Of a DNA stretch of 64,000 nucleotides, positions 27,285 through 37,393 are shown one piece after another; position 1 is the first letter of the stretch, and each line of letters starts with the position of its first letter. Below the pieces are notes generated by a model, which worked only from the letters and a program-made list of their open reading frames with translations, was not told where the DNA came from and did not search any database. The DNA comes from an uncultured Alphaproteobacteria bacterium (lineage in GTDB: Bacteria; Pseudomonadota; Alphaproteobacteria; Rhodobacterales; Rhodobacteraceae): the NCBI GenBank assembly GCA_902524655.1, contig CABZEG010000003.1, forward strand, positions 1 to 64,000, given 5' to 3'. A program made the translations under genes and the position numbers.

Positions 27285-27860
27285 CTATGCGCCAATGTTG
27301 TTTACCTGTATTTCAATATCATTACTTACTTTTTCTATACTTCTCATTCCATCAATTTCTACGAGCTTTTTCTTTTTTAGATAGTAGGGTTTAATCATTT
27401 CAGTACTCTGATGATAAACATGGAGTCTATTTTTCAGTACTTCTTCATTATCATCACTCCGAGCATTTTTGCTCTCTCTGACTCTATTTTGAATTCTGCT
27501 TATCAATAGCTGATCCTCTACTACTATTTCAATTACTAGATCTAAGCTCAAGTTGAGCTGTAATAGCATCTCATCTAGTGCTTCAGCCTGCTCCAAATTG
27601 CGTGGAAATCCATCGAATATAAACCCCTTATAATCACTGTTTTCTAACTTGTCTCTGATCATCGATAGTATTATCTCGTCTGGAACTAATTCGCCTCTGT
27701 CCATAATAGACTTGGCTTTTCTACCTAGTTCACTTTCATTAGCTATCGAATCCCTGAGCATATCTCCGGTCGATATTTGCTTTAACCTGTACCTTTCGAC
27801 AAGCCTTTGAGCTTGTGTTCCTTTACCAGCTCCTGGAGGTCCAAATAATATTATAATCAT
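27285..27860 (-). CDS. adk: Adenylate kinase (short-lid form)
   Basis: A 191-residue enzyme that interconverts 2 ADP and ATP + AMP. The P-loop is GPPGAGKGTQAQ, the AMP site is STGDMLRDSI, and GFPRNLEQAEAL is the DGFPR-type motif. At the lid the sequence runs RVRESKNARSDDNEEVLKNRL, lacking the about 27-residue insertion and any zinc ligands; this short form is common in alphaproteobacteria. Its start overlaps the secY stop by 4 bp, indicating translational coupling. Confidence 0.97.
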   Translation of the reverse strand: MIIILFGPPGAGKGTQAQRLVERYRLKQISTGDMLRDSIANESELGRKAKSIMDRGELVPDEIILSMIRDKLENSDYKGFIFDGFPRNLEQAEALDEMLLQLNLSLDLVIEIVVEDQLLISRIQNRVRESKNARSDDNEEVLKNRLHVYHQSTEMIKPYYLKKKKLVEIDGMRSIEKVSNDIEIQVNNIGA

Positions 27861-29209
27861 CTTCTAAACCTACTTTGCCTCTTATTTTTTCTACCTAGGC
27901 GCGACTTCTCAATTAAACCTTCGTATTGATACGCCAGAAGATGGGACTGCAACTGCGCAACGGTATCCAAGGTCACAGACACAACAATTAATACAGATGT
28001 TCCGCCAAAATAAAACGGTACATTCATTTGAGCTCTCAGAAACTCAGGTAACAAACAAACTGCCGCTAAATATAATGACCCAACAACTAATATTCTAATC
28101 ACTACATACTCAAGATATTCAGCTGTCTTTGGTCCAGGTCTTATTCCCGGGACAAATCCTCCCTGCTTTTTAATATTTTCTGCTACATCTTCTGGTTTAA
28201 AAGATACATTAAGAGTGTAAAAGTAAGCAAAGAATATAATCATGCCTCCGAAAAACAAATAGTAAAGGAGCTGCCCAGGACCTAAATATGCAGCTATAAA
28301 CCCAACAATACCAGAGCTATCACTGGGTGAAAAAGCGGTCAACGTTGTAGGTAACAAAAGCAACGATGATGCAAATATTGCTGGAATAACACCAGATGGG
28401 TTTACTTTTACGGGAAGATTTGAGTTTTCGCCTTCAAATATTTTCATTCCAACTTGTCTTCTAGGGTACTGCAGGGGTACTTTCCGCAAAGCCCTCTCAA
28501 CAAAAACAACAAATGCTATCACTACAATCACTACAACTATAAGAAAGATAATGGTAAACGCACTTAGAGCGCCTGACCTGCCAGAAGCAAAAAACTGACC
28601 TAACGCGCTAGGCAGCTCAGCTATTATACCCACATATATTATAAGTGAAATGCCGTTTCCTATACCTCTCTGGGTTATTTGCTCACCTAGCCACATCAAA
28701 AGCATAGTGCCTCCTACAAGCGTCACAACGCATGACACACGAAAAAAAAGCCCGGGCTCTGAAGCAAGGCCCTGAGCCTCAATACCGGCGGCTATGCCCC
28801 ATGATTGAAAGAATGCCAAGATAACTGTACCATATCTCGTGTACTGATTTATTTTCTGCCTACCCTGCTCACCTTCCTTTTTCAGTTGTTCAAGGTATGG
28901 GACCATGGAGGTTAATAATTGCATTATAATGGATGAAGTTATGTATGGCATTATTCCGAGTGCAAATACAGCCATCCTTCCCACTGCTCCACCGGTAAAC
29001 ATATTTAGCATCCCACCTATGCCCTGAGCATTTTGTTCAAAAAAGGCTTTTAGCTGTTCAGCATCAACTCCCGGCACGGGCACATAGGTTCCTGCTCTAT
29101 AAATTATGAGTAGTAATAGTGCATAAAGTATCTTGCTCTGAAGGTCCTTTGCTTTTCCTAGCGAGCTCCAGCTCAAATTAGCTGCCATCTGTTCTGCTGC
29201 AGATACCAT
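27857..29209 (-). CDS. secY: Preprotein translocase subunit SecY
   Basis: A 450-residue membrane protein with ten hydrophobic segments forming the protein-conducting channel. Family landmarks are the cytoplasmic N-terminus before ILYALLLLIIYRAGTYVPVPG, FALGIMPYITSSIIMQLL (plug/TM2 region), QRGIGNGISLIIYVGI and GFVPGIRPGPKTAEYL. It works with SecE (encoded at 54.5 kb) and SecA. It lies between rplO and adk as is usual in the spc cluster. Confidence 0.98.
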   Translation of the reverse strand: MVSAAEQMAANLSWSSLGKAKDLQSKILYALLLLIIYRAGTYVPVPGVDAEQLKAFFEQNAQGIGGMLNMFTGGAVGRMAVFALGIMPYITSSIIMQLLTSMVPYLEQLKKEGEQGRQKINQYTRYGTVILAFFQSWGIAAGIEAQGLASEPGLFFRVSCVVTLVGGTMLLMWLGEQITQRGIGNGISLIIYVGIIAELPSALGQFFASGRSGALSAFTIIFLIVVVIVVIAFVVFVERALRKVPLQYPRRQVGMKIFEGENSNLPVKVNPSGVIPAIFASSLLLLPTTLTAFSPSDSSGIVGFIAAYLGPGQLLYYLFFGGMIIFFAYFYTLNVSFKPEDVAENIKKQGGFVPGIRPGPKTAEYLEYVVIRILVVGSLYLAAVCLLPEFLRAQMNVPFYFGGTSVLIVVSVTLDTVAQLQSHLLAYQYEGLIEKSRLGRKNKRQSRFRR

Positions 29210-29224
29210 CGAAATATATTCCTT

Positions 29225-29689
29225 TTATGTAGAAAGCAGCTTGAGCTCTCCACCCATTTTTTCAACCGCTTGTATTGCGTTTTCAGAGGCGCTAGTTACT
29301 TCGATTTTTACCTTTGATGCAAAGGCTCCCTTAGCCAATAGCTTTATTGAAACTGCGTTCTTATTAATCAGGCCAGCACTACGAAGTACTTCTATATCAA
29401 TCCGATCATTTTCAACGATTCTTTTCTCATCAATGAGCTTTTGTATTGACCCTAGGTTAACTTGATCAAATAATTTCCTAGAGTGCCTTGAATTAAATCC
29501 TCGTTTAGGTAACCTTTGGTAGATGGGCATTTGCCCGCCTTCAAAAGCCTTTATAGCGACCCCTGACCTTGACTTCTGCCCCTTTATTCCTCTGCCAGCA
29601 GTCTTACCTTTACCAGAACCTGGACCTCTTCCAACTCTTACTCTTTTTTTTACTGCTCCAGGATTATCTGAAATTTCATTTAAACGCAT
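29225..29689 (-). CDS. rplO: 50S ribosomal protein L15
   Basis: A 154-residue L15. The Gly/Arg-rich N-terminus KKRVRVGRGPGSGKGKTAGRG and GFEGGQMP-like AFEGGQMPIYQRLPKRGF are diagnostic for L15, which threads into the 23S rRNA core. The C-terminal globular half ends KIEVTSASENAIQAVEKMGG. It is 17 bp downstream of rpmD and 15 bp upstream of secY. Confidence 0.97.
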   Translation of the reverse strand: MRLNEISDNPGAVKKRVRVGRGPGSGKGKTAGRGIKGQKSRSGVAIKAFEGGQMPIYQRLPKRGFNSRHSRKLFDQVNLGSIQKLIDEKRIVENDRIDIEVLRSAGLINKNAVSIKLLAKGAFASKVKIEVTSASENAIQAVEKMGGELKLLST

Positions 29690-29706
29690 TGTCTTACACT
29701 TCCTTT

Positions 29707-29886
29707 TTAATCTATGATTTTAACCAAATGTGCTACTTTAGACAGCATGCCCCTTACAGAAGGCGTATCTTCGATTTCTCTTACAGAGTTTGTTTTTCTA
29801 AGACCTAATCCTTTAACGATCCTAGTTTGATTTTCTGGCTGACGTATTATCGAGCCCGTTTTTTTAATTTTTATTTTCTTATTCAT
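29707..29886 (-). CDS. rpmD: 50S ribosomal protein L30
   Basis: A 59-residue protein, missed by the ORF track. Translation gives MNKKIKIKKTGSIIRQPENQ, then TRIVKGLGLRKTNSVREI and TPSVRGMLSKVAHLVKI, matching L30 throughout (R-P-x-x-Q, GLGL and V-x-HLV). L30 binds 5S/23S rRNA elements of the large subunit. It lies between rpsE and rplO, its standard place, with a 10-bp gap after rpsE. Confidence 0.96.
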   Translation of the reverse strand: MNKKIKIKKTGSIIRQPENQTRIVKGLGLRKTNSVREIEDTPSVRGMLSKVAHLVKIID

Positions 29887-29896
29887 GACTTTCCAG

Positions 29897-30412
29897 TTAT
29901 TTAAGAGTTATCTCAGAAACTTTTTTACCTCGCCGTTGTGCAACCATCCTTGGACTCCACTCTTTGCTTAAGCCACTGATAGTCGCTCTAATCATGTTGT
30001 AAGGGTTTTGCGAACCTAATGACTTAGCTACCACGTCTTGTATTCCAAGCATCTCGAATACAGCTCTCATTGGGCCACCGGCTATTATCCCCGTTCCAGC
30101 CTTCGCACTTCTCATTATTACTCTTCCGGCACCATGTCTACCATCAATATCATGATGCAGAGTTCTGCCTTCTCTAAGAGGCACTTTTACTGTCTTTCGT
30201 TTTGCTTGCTCTGTAGCTTTACGGATCGCTTCAGGAACTTCCTTTGCTTTTCCTTTGCCATACCCTACTCTACCTTTTTGGTCACCTACCACAACTAAAG
30301 CGGCAAAGCCGAACCTTTTCCCACCCTTAACCGTCTTTGAAACTCGGTTGATAGCTACAAGACGGTCTGTAAAGTCTAAATCATCTCTATCTAATTTTTT
30401 CTTATCGTCCAA
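29897..30412 (-). CDS. rpsE: 30S ribosomal protein S5
   Basis: A 171-residue S5, which takes part in decoding accuracy and mRNA unwinding. Landmarks are [47 protein letters not shown] and [22 protein letters not shown]. The only possible start that keeps the family N-terminus is TTG at 30412, with AAAGGA eight bases upstream, notable for a highly expressed gene. It follows rplR by 12 bp. Confidence 0.97.
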   Translation of the reverse strand: MDDKKKLDRDDLDFTDRLVAINRVSKTVKGGKRFGFAALVVVGDQKGRVGYGKGKAKEVPEAIRKATEQAKRKTVKVPLREGRTLHHDIDGRHGAGRVIMRSAKAGTGIIAGGPMRAVFEMLGIQDVVAKSLGSQNPYNMIRATISGLSKEWSPRMVAQRRGKKVSEITLK

Positions 30413-30424
30413 AGTTCTAATCCT

Positions 30425-30784
30425 TTATAGTTTTAATCCATTTTCCCTTGCAGCATCCGCTAGCGCCTTTACTTTTCCATGGTATAACAAGCCGCCTCTA
30501 TCAAACACTACCTCTTTTATCCCCTTTTTAAGGGCCCTTAAGGCTATTTCTTTTCCCAATTTTGTGGCAACTTCAATGTTATTTTTTCCAACTACTCCAA
30601 GGCCTTTTTCAAGGGAAGAAACAGAAGCCAATGTTTTTCCGATAGTATCATCTATTAATTGTGCATACATGTTCTTAGAAGATCTATGAATCGATAACCT
30701 ACATTTTCCAAAGCTTGTTTTTTTAAGCTTATTTCTAACTCTGAGCGCTCGTTTCTTAAACAATTTTATTTTAAGTGTTGTCAT
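30425..30784 (-). CDS. rplR: 50S ribosomal protein L18
   Basis: A 119-residue 5S rRNA-binding protein. Landmarks are [30 protein letters not shown] (strand pair with R-x-S-x-K-x-x-Y/I), [11 protein letters not shown]-like [17 protein letters not shown] and [24 protein letters not shown], the classical L18 ending. L18 joins 5S rRNA to the central protuberance with L5 and L25. It is 8 bp after rplF. Confidence 0.97.
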   Translation of the reverse strand: MTTLKIKLFKKRALRVRNKLKKTSFGKCRLSIHRSSKNMYAQLIDDTIGKTLASVSSLEKGLGVVGKNNIEVATKLGKEIALRALKKGIKEVVFDRGGLLYHGKVKALADAARENGLKL

Positions 30785-30792
30785 TATAGTTC

Positions 30793-31326
30793 CTATTTTT
30801 TCTTTCCCTCTTTGGCGAAAATATATTCTCCTTTATACCTAATTCCTTTACCCTTATATGGCTCAGGAGCCCTCCAAGCACGTATTTTTGCAGCCACTTC
30901 TCCTACTACTTGTTGATCGATCCCTTCCACCTTTATTTCAGTCGCCTTTGCACATGTTATTTTAACGTCATCAGGAATATCGAAATCAACATCGTGTGAA
31001 TAACCTAGAGATAATTTAAGTACTTTACCCTGAACTGCGGCCCTGTAACCTACCCCATTAATTTCAAGCTCCTTATAAAACCCTGTGTTAACACCTTGTA
31101 CAATATTTGCAATTTGTGACCGAGACATACCCCAAAGCTGTCTTGTCTTCTTCTCTAAATCTTTTGGAGTAACTGTAATGCTTTTGTCAACAATATCGAC
31201 CTTAAGCTTTTCAGAAAAATCGAAACTTCTTGAACCAAGAGCTCCTTTTACTTCAATCGTTCTTTCCTTCAGAGTTGCTTCAACTCCACTTGGAATTTCA
31301 ATGGGCTTTTTTCCTATCCTTGACAT
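30793..31326 (-). CDS. rplF: 50S ribosomal protein L6
   Basis: A 177-residue two-domain L6 near the sarcin-ricin loop and factor-binding site. The start [15 protein letters not shown] and the C-terminal [24 protein letters not shown] are diagnostic; [19 protein letters not shown] marks the second domain. It starts 9 bp after the rpsH stop within the spc cluster. Confidence 0.98.
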   Translation of the reverse strand: MSRIGKKPIEIPSGVEATLKERTIEVKGALGSRSFDFSEKLKVDIVDKSITVTPKDLEKKTRQLWGMSRSQIANIVQGVNTGFYKELEINGVGYRAAVQGKVLKLSLGYSHDVDFDIPDDVKITCAKATEIKVEGIDQQVVGEVAAKIRAWRAPEPYKGKGIRYKGEYIFAKEGKKK

Positions 31327-31335
31327 GACTTATCC

Positions 31336-31734
31336 TTAAAAAACAGTACATAAAACTTCGCCACCCACCCTCGATTGACGAGCTCTCGCATCTGACATTA
31401 TACCTTTAGAGGTAGAAACTATTGCTACGCCCAAACCTTGTCTGACTTTTGGAAGATTTTCCACTCCCAGGTATACTCTACGACCCGGGGTGGATACACG
31501 CTTAAGTTCTTTTATTACCGGCTCCCCATCAAAATATTTTAAGGCTACTTTTAATAAATCTGTTCCCGAAGAACTTTTTTCAATCTCATAGCTCTTAATG
31601 TAGCCCTCACTTTTTAATACATCCAAAACCCAGGCTCGTAGCTTTGAACTTGGTGTAAGCACAAAATGTTTTTTTCTCATTTGTGCATTTCTTATTCTTG
31701 TTAACATATCACCTAATGGATCGGTCATTGTCAT
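31336..31734 (-). CDS. rpsH: 30S ribosomal protein S8
   Basis: A 132-residue 16S central-domain binder. Signatures are [35 protein letters not shown] and the C-terminal [19 protein letters not shown] with [10 protein letters not shown]. In enterobacteria S8 represses the spc operon; no such site could be established here. Met1 and Met3 are both possible starts. It is 12 bp after rpsN. Confidence 0.97.
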   Translation of the reverse strand: MTMTDPLGDMLTRIRNAQMRKKHFVLTPSSKLRAWVLDVLKSEGYIKSYEIEKSSSGTDLLKVALKYFDGEPVIKELKRVSTPGRRVYLGVENLPKVRQGLGVAIVSTSKGIMSDARARQSRVGGEVLCTVF

Positions 31735-31746
31735 TTTGAATTCTCC

Positions 31747-32052
31747 TTACCAGCTGGACTTTATCATACCAGGGATTTCACCTGCTGATGCTAACTCTCG
31801 CAAAGCGATTCTCGACATCTTTAGCTTCCGATAATAGCCCTTTGGTCTGCCTGTGACGCCACATCGGTTATGCAATCTCGTGGGACTTGAATTCCTTGGC
31901 AGTTTGGCAAGTGCTAATCTAGCTTTAAATCGTTCGTCATTGCTTAAAGACGAGTCTTTTGATATTTTCTTGAGCTCCTCTCGCTTTTTCATAAATTTTT
32001 GAACCAACTTCTCACGTTTAATCTGTCTATTTACCATAGAAACTTTTGCCAT
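31747..32052 (-). CDS. rpsN: 30S ribosomal protein S14, zinc-independent form
   Basis: A 101-residue S14. The length and the single cysteine in [17 protein letters not shown], in place of the paired C-x-x-C zinc ligands, mark the longer zinc-free form. Other landmarks are [14 protein letters not shown] and [23 protein letters not shown] at the C-terminus. S14 is a head protein close to the A/P sites. It follows rplE by 12 bp. Confidence 0.97.
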   Translation of the reverse strand: MAKVSMVNRQIKREKLVQKFMKKREELKKISKDSSLSNDERFKARLALAKLPRNSSPTRLHNRCGVTGRPKGYYRKLKMSRIALRELASAGEIPGMIKSSW

Positions 32053-32064
32053 AACTATTTTATC

Positions 32065-32616
32065 CTAATCTCTAAAAGGGAAATTAAATAAACCAAGCAA
32101 AAACTTGGCTTCATCATTTGATCTTGCTGACGTGCACACCACCACATCGAGCCCCCAAATCTCGTCAACTTTATCAAAATCTATTTCTGGAAACACGATG
32201 TGCTCTCTTATACCAAGCGCATAATTTCCTCGACCATCGAAACTTTTTGGGGACAGTCCTCTAAAGTCTCTAATTCTCGGCATAGCTACGTTAATCAAAC
32301 GATCAACAAATTCATACATTCTTGATCTTCTCAGAGTGACCTTTGCTCCTAGCTGCATACCTTCTCTAACTTTGAAACCGGCAATCGATTTTTTTGCTTT
32401 GGTGAATACAGGCAACTGACCCGCAATCAGCATCAAATCATTGTGTGCCGATTTTACTTTTTTGGTGTCTGCAACCGCTTCTCCTATTCCCATGTTTAAA
32501 ACTACTTTTTCAAGCTTTGGAATCATCATGTCATTTTTATATTTAAATTGCTCTTTTAAGCTAAGTCTAAATTTTTGATTATATAGATTTTCCAATCGAG
32601 GCTTATAATTATCCAT
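32065..32616 (-). CDS. rplE: 50S ribosomal protein L5
   Basis: A 183-residue 5S rRNA-binding protein that contacts P-site tRNA and S13. Landmarks are [63 protein letters not shown] and [19 protein letters not shown]. Its start overlaps the rplX stop by 8 bp, pointing to translational coupling of L24 and L5. Confidence 0.98.
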   Translation of the reverse strand: MDNYKPRLENLYNQKFRLSLKEQFKYKNDMMIPKLEKVVLNMGIGEAVADTKKVKSAHNDLMLIAGQLPVFTKAKKSIAGFKVREGMQLGAKVTLRRSRMYEFVDRLINVAMPRIRDFRGLSPKSFDGRGNYALGIREHIVFPEIDFDKVDEIWGLDVVVCTSARSNDEAKFLLGLFNFPFRD

Positions 32617-32923
32617 CTATGACCTCCCCAGACCTTTTTGCTACCCTAACCTTCTTTCCGTCTTTGATTATAAATCCAACTCTCGTTGCCACATCATTTT
32701 TTGGGTCTAGCAGCGCCACATTTGACATATGTACCGGAGCATTCTTTGGCACTCTTCCACCTGCACTATCTTTGGTTTGCTTTTTGTGTGTTATAACGGA
32801 GTTTACTCCTTCAACGATAACCTTGTCTAATCTGGTTATAACTTCGGTTACTTGACCTCGCTTACCCTTATCTTTTCCAGCCAGAACTATAACTGTATCA
32901 CCTTTCTTAATTCTTGCAGCCAT
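32609..32923 (-). CDS. rplX: 50S ribosomal protein L24
   Basis: A 104-residue assembly-initiator protein. The KOW motif is [20 protein letters not shown], followed by [15 protein letters not shown] and [19 protein letters not shown], the standard L24 sequence. It binds the 5' domain of 23S rRNA. Its ATG shares one base with the rplN stop (TAATG), and its 3' end overlaps rplE by 8 bp. Confidence 0.97.
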   Translation of the reverse strand: MAARIKKGDTVIVLAGKDKGKRGQVTEVITRLDKVIVEGVNSVITHKKQTKDSAGGRVPKNAPVHMSNVALLDPKNDVATRVGFIIKDGKKVRVAKRSGEVIDG

Positions 32924-33291
32924 TATAATACCTCCGGAGCTAACGATACTATTTTCATAAACTTCTTTAATCTAAGCTCTCTGACAACTGGTCCAAATAT
33001 CCTCGTTCCTATCGGCTCACCTGAATTACTAAGCAATACAGCTGCATTGCTATCAAATTTAATTGAACTACCATCTTGTCTGTGAATTTGCTTTGATGTT
33101 CTCACAATTACAGCTCTTCTAACTTCACCTTTCTTCACTTTGCCTCTAGGTATAGCTTCTTTTATAGTCACCACTATTACATCACCTACCGAAGCGTACT
33201 TTCTTTTAGCTCCGCCCAATACTTTAATGCACTGGACTCTCTTAGCACCGGAGTTATCTGCAACGTCAAGGTTGCTTTGCATTTGTATCAT
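32923..33291 (-). CDS. rplN: 50S ribosomal protein L14
   Basis: A 122-residue L14. [20 protein letters not shown], the conserved [21 protein letters not shown] and the C-terminal [24 protein letters not shown] are the family signatures. It sits at the intersubunit bridge and is the docking site of the silencing factor RsfS. It is 59 bp downstream of rpsQ, the largest gap in the first half of the spc cluster. Confidence 0.98.
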   Translation of the reverse strand: MIQMQSNLDVADNSGAKRVQCIKVLGGAKRKYASVGDVIVVTIKEAIPRGKVKKGEVRRAVIVRTSKQIHRQDGSSIKFDSNAAVLLSNSGEPIGTRIFGPVVRELRLKKFMKIVSLAPEVL

Positions 33292-33350
33292 TTTTTTCTC
33301 CCGACCTGTAGGTTTTCCTTACCTTGGTTTCGTTAAATAATTATAATTTT

Positions 33351-33578
33351 TTACTCAATAACTTCCCATCGTTTTGTCTTAGAAATGGGTAAAGTCTCTC
33401 TTATTTTAACTCTATCTCCTGACTTGTACGCTTTGTTGTCACCATGAGCTCTGTATTTTTTTGATCGTCTAATGGTTTTTTTAAGAACTGGGTGTTTAAA
33501 CCTTCTTTCAACGGAAACCGTCAATGTATCTTGGTTCAATGTGCTCACTACTGTTCCTTGCAATATTCTCTTTGGCAT
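33351..33578 (-). CDS. rpsQ: 30S ribosomal protein S17
   Basis: A 75-residue OB-fold protein binding the 5' domain of 16S r[24 protein letters not shown] begins the family pattern, followed by [18 protein letters not shown] and the C-terminal [17 protein letters not shown]. It follows rpmC by 12 bp at the end of the S10-type cluster. Confidence 0.97.
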   Translation of the reverse strand: MPKRILQGTVVSTLNQDTLTVSVERRFKHPVLKKTIRRSKKYRAHGDNKAYKSGDRVKIRETLPISKTKRWEVIE

Positions 33579-33590
33579 ACAAATCTCCGA

Positions 33591-33785
33591 TTAAACTTTA
33601 TCATCTTTAGAATTGATCACTGTTAAAACCCTAGCTATTGATCGCCTAACGAATCTAACTCTAGCTGTGTTTTCAAGCTGTCCACCTGCTTTTTGGAACC
33701 GAAGATTAAACGATTCCTTTTTTAGATTCTCAAGCTCACCCTTAAGCTCTTCTTTGCTTTTATCTCTTATTTCTTTAATCTTCAT
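33591..33785 (-). CDS. rpmC: 50S ribosomal protein L29
   Basis: A 64-residue helical protein at the exit tunnel. I start at the ATG at 33785 ([18 protein letters not shown]), the family N-terminus; the ORF-track start at 33833 runs into rplP. The signature [33 protein letters not shown] is present in segments. It lies between rplP and rpsQ. Confidence 0.96.
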   Translation of the reverse strand: MKIKEIRDKSKEELKGELENLKKESFNLRFQKAGGQLENTARVRFVRRSIARVLTVINSKDDKV

Positions 33786-33810
33786 GTTCTTTTCAACACC
33801 TCTTAAAAAT

Positions 33811-34224
33811 CTACCAGTCCTGCCTACTAACAAAGCGACACTTTACGGGAAGCTTCATGGCGGCCAATCTCAGACCTTCTTTCGCTATAAATTCAGAAAC
33901 CCCATCAACCTCAAACATAATTCTACCAGGTTTAACTTTTGCCACCCAGCGATCAACGGAACCTTTCCCTTTACCCATCCTGACCTCAATGGGCTTTGCT
34001 GTCACAGGTACGTCAGGAAAAATTCTTATCCACACCCTTCCCTGCCTTTTCATATGCCTCGTTAGGGCCCTCCGAGCAGCCTCTATTTGCCTTGCCGTTA
34101 CTCGTTCTGGTTCAGTTGCCTTTAATCCATAATTACCAAAATTAATAGTGTAGCCACCTTTCGCTAATCCATGTATCCGGCCCTTATGCTGTTTCCGAAA
34201 CTTAGTTTTTTTTGGTTGCAACAT
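33811..34224 (-). CDS. rplP: 50S ribosomal protein L16
   Basis: A 137-residue L16, which positions A-site tRNA. Signatures are [61 protein letters not shown] and [12 protein letters not shown]. The rpsC stop lies 2 bp upstream of its ATG. Standard length. Confidence 0.98.
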   Translation of the reverse strand: MLQPKKTKFRKQHKGRIHGLAKGGYTINFGNYGLKATEPERVTARQIEAARRALTRHMKRQGRVWIRIFPDVPVTAKPIEVRMGKGKGSVDRWVAKVKPGRIMFEVDGVSEFIAKEGLRLAAMKLPVKCRFVSRQDW

Positions 34225-34226
34225 TT

Positions 34227-34952
34227 TTAGTTTACTCTTTCCTGAGGCATATTCACATTTTTTTGATTTCTAGATTGGCTATCTTTTAATTCACTTAACC
34301 TTCTATCTCTTGCTGATGGATCATGCTCCATTATGTCACCTTTAAATATCCACACTTTTACGCCTATTATACCGTACGCAGTGCTACTCTCAGCCACACA
34401 ATAATCTATATCCGCTCGAAGTGTGTGTCGTGGCACTCTACCTTCAGAATACCATTCAGTTCTTGCAATCTCCGCTCCACCCAAGCGGCCTGAAATATCT
34501 ACTCTTATGCCTAATGCACCCATACGCATTGCGTTTTGCACCGCTCTCTTCATAGCTCTACGGAAAGATACTCTTCTTTCTAGCTGTTGAGCAATACTTT
34601 CTGCTACTAGCGCCGCGTCAGTTTCTGGTTTCCTTACCTCTAATACATTTAACAGTAATTCGCTACTTGTGAGCTTCGCAAGAGCATTTCTCAAAGTTTC
34701 AATATCTGAACCTTTCTTCCCTATTATTACGCCCGGTCTCGCTGCATGTATGGTAACCCTACACTTTTTGTGTGGCCTCTCAATAACAACCCGACTTATA
34801 CCTGCCTGAACACAATTAGCCTTAACATAGTTACGAATTTTCAAGTCTTGGTGTAAGAGTTCGCCGAACTCACGTCTACCGGCAAACCAAACGCTTTCCC
34901 ACGTTCTATTAACCTGTAGTCTTAATCCAATAGGATTTATTTTTTGTCCCAT
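34227..34952 (-). CDS. rpsC: 30S ribosomal protein S3
   Basis: A 241-residue S3 with a KH domain ([18 protein letters not shown], the GxxG-type loop being GKKG) and the C-terminal domain [23 protein letters not shown]. It forms part of the mRNA entry channel. The last about 25 residues are a divergent polar tail rich in Asn/Gln/Ser. It follows rplV by 4 bp. Confidence 0.98.
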   Translation of the reverse strand: MGQKINPIGLRLQVNRTWESVWFAGRREFGELLHQDLKIRNYVKANCVQAGISRVVIERPHKKCRVTIHAARPGVIIGKKGSDIETLRNALAKLTSSELLLNVLEVRKPETDAALVAESIAQQLERRVSFRRAMKRAVQNAMRMGALGIRVDISGRLGGAEIARTEWYSEGRVPRHTLRADIDYCVAESSTAYGIIGVKVWIFKGDIMEHDPSARDRRLSELKDSQSRNQKNVNMPQERVN

Positions 34953-34956
34953 AGGC

Positions 34957-35337
34957 TTATTCCTCTTCTCTATTCTCTCTAACTACAATTGTGATTTGGC
35001 TAAAAGGCTTTAATATTCTTCCATATCGCCCCCTCGCACGTGGACGACCTCTTTTAAGCACCATGTTCTTTCCTACATAAGCACTTTGGACAACGAGTTC
35101 GTCTACATCAAGACCATGATTATTTTCGGCATTTGCAATGGCGCTTTGCAAGCAGCTGGATACATCTTTTGCCACCCGCTTCTTTGAAAACCTGAGATCA
35201 GACAATGCTTTAGCGACAGGCTTATTTCTAATCATCTGAGCAACCAAGTTGAGCTTCTGTGGGCTTGTCTTGATCATTCTGAGCTTTGCCATAGCTTCGT
35301 TATCCGCAACTCTCCGACCATTTTTTTCTTTAGACAT
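34957..35337 (-). CDS. rplV: 50S ribosomal protein L22
   Basis: A 126-residue L22 whose beta-hairpin lines the exit tunnel. I start at ATG 35337 ([19 protein letters not shown]), preceded by AGAGGAAATGAACTA. The ORF-track start at 35421 lies inside rpsS. Signatures are [37 protein letters not shown] and the hairpin [17 protein letters not shown]. No erythromycin-type deletion is evident in the hairpin. Confidence 0.97.
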   Translation of the reverse strand: MSKEKNGRRVADNEAMAKLRMIKTSPQKLNLVAQMIRNKPVAKALSDLRFSKKRVAKDVSSCLQSAIANAENNHGLDVDELVVQSAYVGKNMVLKRGRPRARGRYGRILKPFSQITIVVRENREEE

Positions 35338-35341
35338 TAGT

Positions 35342-35620
35342 TCATTTCCTCTTAGCTTTTTTATCGGCTGCATGACCGTAGTAAGTTCGAGTTGGGCTAT
35401 ATTCTCCGAGTTTTTGCCCAATCATTTCCTCCGAAACCATGACTGGAATATGTTTACGTCCGTTATAAACACCAAACGTTAATCCAACGAATTGTGGCAA
35501 AATCGTTGATCTACGAGACCATGTCTTTATTATTTCTTTAGTTCCTTTTTCCCTAACAAGCTCAGCTTTCTTGAGAAGATGGGAGTCGACAAACGGTCCT
35601 TTCCATGCAGATCTAGCCAT
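35342..35620 (-). CDS. rpsS: 30S ribosomal protein S19
   Basis: A 92-residue head protein contacting S13. [44 protein letters not shown] and the C-terminal [23 protein letters not shown] match S19 along its full length. It is separated by a single base from the rplB stop codon and lies 4 bp before the rplV start. Confidence 0.98.
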   Translation of the reverse strand: MARSAWKGPFVDSHLLKKAELVREKGTKEIIKTWSRRSTILPQFVGLTFGVYNGRKHIPVMVSEEMIGQKLGEYSPTRTYYGHAADKKAKRK

Positions 35621-35621
35621 A

Positions 35622-36464
35622 TTATCTTCTTCCTTTCTTCTTTAAGTGTCTTGAACGAATTATATATTTGTCAGAATCTTTATTTGACCGAGTTTTAGCA
35701 CCCTTTGTAGGCTTTCCCCAAGGTGTAACAGGATGTCTACCACCAGATGTTCTGCCTTCCCCTCCGCCATGAGGATGATCTATTGGATTCATTACAACAC
35801 CTCGAACAGTTGGTCTTCTTCCCAAATATCTTGATCTTCCAGCTTTTCCTAAGTTTTGATTAGAATTATCAGGATTAGAAACAGCTCCAACTGTAGCCAT
35901 ACACTCTTGCCTTACAACTCTTACTTCTCCTGATGACAATCGTAATTGAGCGTATCCACCGTCTCTCCCGATAAACTGCGCGTATGTCCCGGCAGATCTC
36001 GCAAGTTGTCCGCCTTTACCTTGTTTAAATTCTATGTTGTGAACTATCGTACCTACTGGCATGCTTGAAAATGGCATCGCATTGCCTGGTTTAACATCAG
36101 CCTTTTCTGCCGATATTACAACATCGCCTGCTTTGAGCCTCTGAGGTGCCAAAATATAAGCTTTTTGTTTATCCTCATAAACAATTAGGGCAATAAAAGC
36201 GGATCTGTTTGGATCATACTCGATCCTCTCAACCTTAGCGCTGATGTCAATTTTCGAGCGCTTAAAGTCTATTTTTCTGTAGAGTCTTTTTGCACCTCCT
36301 CCTTGATGTCTAACAGTGATTCTACCTAGATTGTTCCGTCCACCCCTTTTAGTTAAACCTTTAGTTAAAGTCTTCTCTGGTTTCCCTTTCCACAAAGCCG
36401 ACTTATCAACTAGCACAAGACCTCTTTGCCCTGGTGATGTTGGTTTATAGTTCTTTAGTGCCAT
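35622..36464 (-). CDS. rplB: 50S ribosomal protein L2
   Basis: A 280-residue L2 close to the peptidyl transferase centre. Landmarks are [44 protein letters not shown] and the C-terminal [34 protein letters not shown], read in parts. The functionally important His of HPHGGGEG is kept. Standard length. It follows rplW by 21 bp. Confidence 0.98.
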   Translation of the reverse strand: MALKNYKPTSPGQRGLVLVDKSALWKGKPEKTLTKGLTKRGGRNNLGRITVRHQGGGAKRLYRKIDFKRSKIDISAKVERIEYDPNRSAFIALIVYEDKQKAYILAPQRLKAGDVVISAEKADVKPGNAMPFSSMPVGTIVHNIEFKQGKGGQLARSAGTYAQFIGRDGGYAQLRLSSGEVRVVRQECMATVGAVSNPDNSNQNLGKAGRSRYLGRRPTVRGVVMNPIDHPHGGGEGRTSGGRHPVTPWGKPTKGAKTRSNKDSDKYIIRSRHLKKKGRR

Positions 36465-36485
36465 TCTTCTTACCTCAACATCTAC

Positions 36486-36773
36486 TTACAAACCAGAGGT
36501 AACATCTATGGTGTTACCTTCTTCTAACATGACGTAAGCTCTTTTAATATCTCTCTGCTTTCCTAATCTTCCACGAAAACGTTTCCTCTTACCCTTCGAT
36601 ATACTAGTGTTCACCGCTCTGACTTTTACTTTAAAAAGTTCCTCGATAGCCTGTTTGATTTCCGCTTTATTAGATTTCATAGCAACTTCAAACACTACCC
36701 CACCAACTTCGGATGCGAGAGTTGCCTTTTCAGTTATTATGGGACGGCGAATTACATCATAATTGCTCTTCAT
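36486..36773 (-). CDS. rplW: 50S ribosomal protein L23
   Basis: A 95-residue exit-tunnel protein that docks trigger factor and [48 protein letters not shown] and [16 protein letters not shown] are the family features. The trigger-factor contact Glu in the VxVxT-to-loop region is not resolved by eye. Its ATG overlaps the rplD stop by 4 bp. Confidence 0.97.
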   Translation of the reverse strand: MKSNYDVIRRPIITEKATLASEVGGVVFEVAMKSNKAEIKQAIEELFKVKVRAVNTSISKGKRKRFRGRLGKQRDIKRAYVMLEEGNTIDVTSGL

Positions 36774-37393
36774 TTAAGTTTTTCCTCTAATTGCTTAAGC
36801 GCTGCAGAAGTTATCATCAATAAATCTCTCTTCAAGATATCGTAAACATTGATTCCATTTACACTCAAAACATCTCTGTTGGGAAGTCGTCTAAGAAAAG
36901 TTGATAAACCTTTAGCGTTTTCCTGATCATCGATAATTAAGAGACTATTCCAGCCATACTTATCTAAGATTTTGACTACGTCCCGTGTTTTTTCAAAATT
37001 CGATTTTAGTTCTTCAACAAATACTATCTTTCCGTTTGAAATCTTACTTGATAGAGCATGCTTCAATCCTAACTTTCTAAACTTTTTATTGAGATCATGG
37101 CTATGACTTCGGGGTTTTGGACCTTTATACACTCCGCCTTTTCTGAAAATTGGTGCATTCCTATCTCCGTGCCTCGCCCCACCAGTGCCTTTTTGCCGAT
37201 AAATCTTTGATTTAGAATAATTTCCCTCAGACCTTGTTTTCACCGAATGGCTCCCCTGTTGTCTTCGAGCTAACTGCCACCTCACTACCCTGTTAAGGAT
37301 ATCTTTTCTTGGCTCTAAAGAGAAAATTCCGTCTGACAAAGTGAAAGACTTTGACTTTCCAGTACTGATATTTAGCAGCTCAGCCTTCATCAT
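36770..37393 (-). CDS. rplD: 50S ribosomal protein L4
   Basis: A 207-residue L4. The ATG pair at 37393/37390 opens (M)[13 protein letters not shown]; the ORF-track start at 37456 lies inside rplC. Features are [43 protein letters not shown] and [15 protein letters not shown], read in parts. The extended loop lines the exit tunnel. The start overlaps the rplC 3' end by 14 bp, with AAGG inside rplC as ribosome-binding site. Confidence 0.96.
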   Translation of the reverse strand: MMKAELLNISTGKSKSFTLSDGIFSLEPRKDILNRVVRWQLARRQQGSHSVKTRSEGNYSKSKIYRQKGTGGARHGDRNAPIFRKGGVYKGPKPRSHSHDLNKKFRKLGLKHALSSKISNGKIVFVEELKSNFEKTRDVVKILDKYGWNSLLIIDDQENAKGLSTFLRRLPNRDVLSVNGINVYDILKRDLLMITSAALKQLEEKLK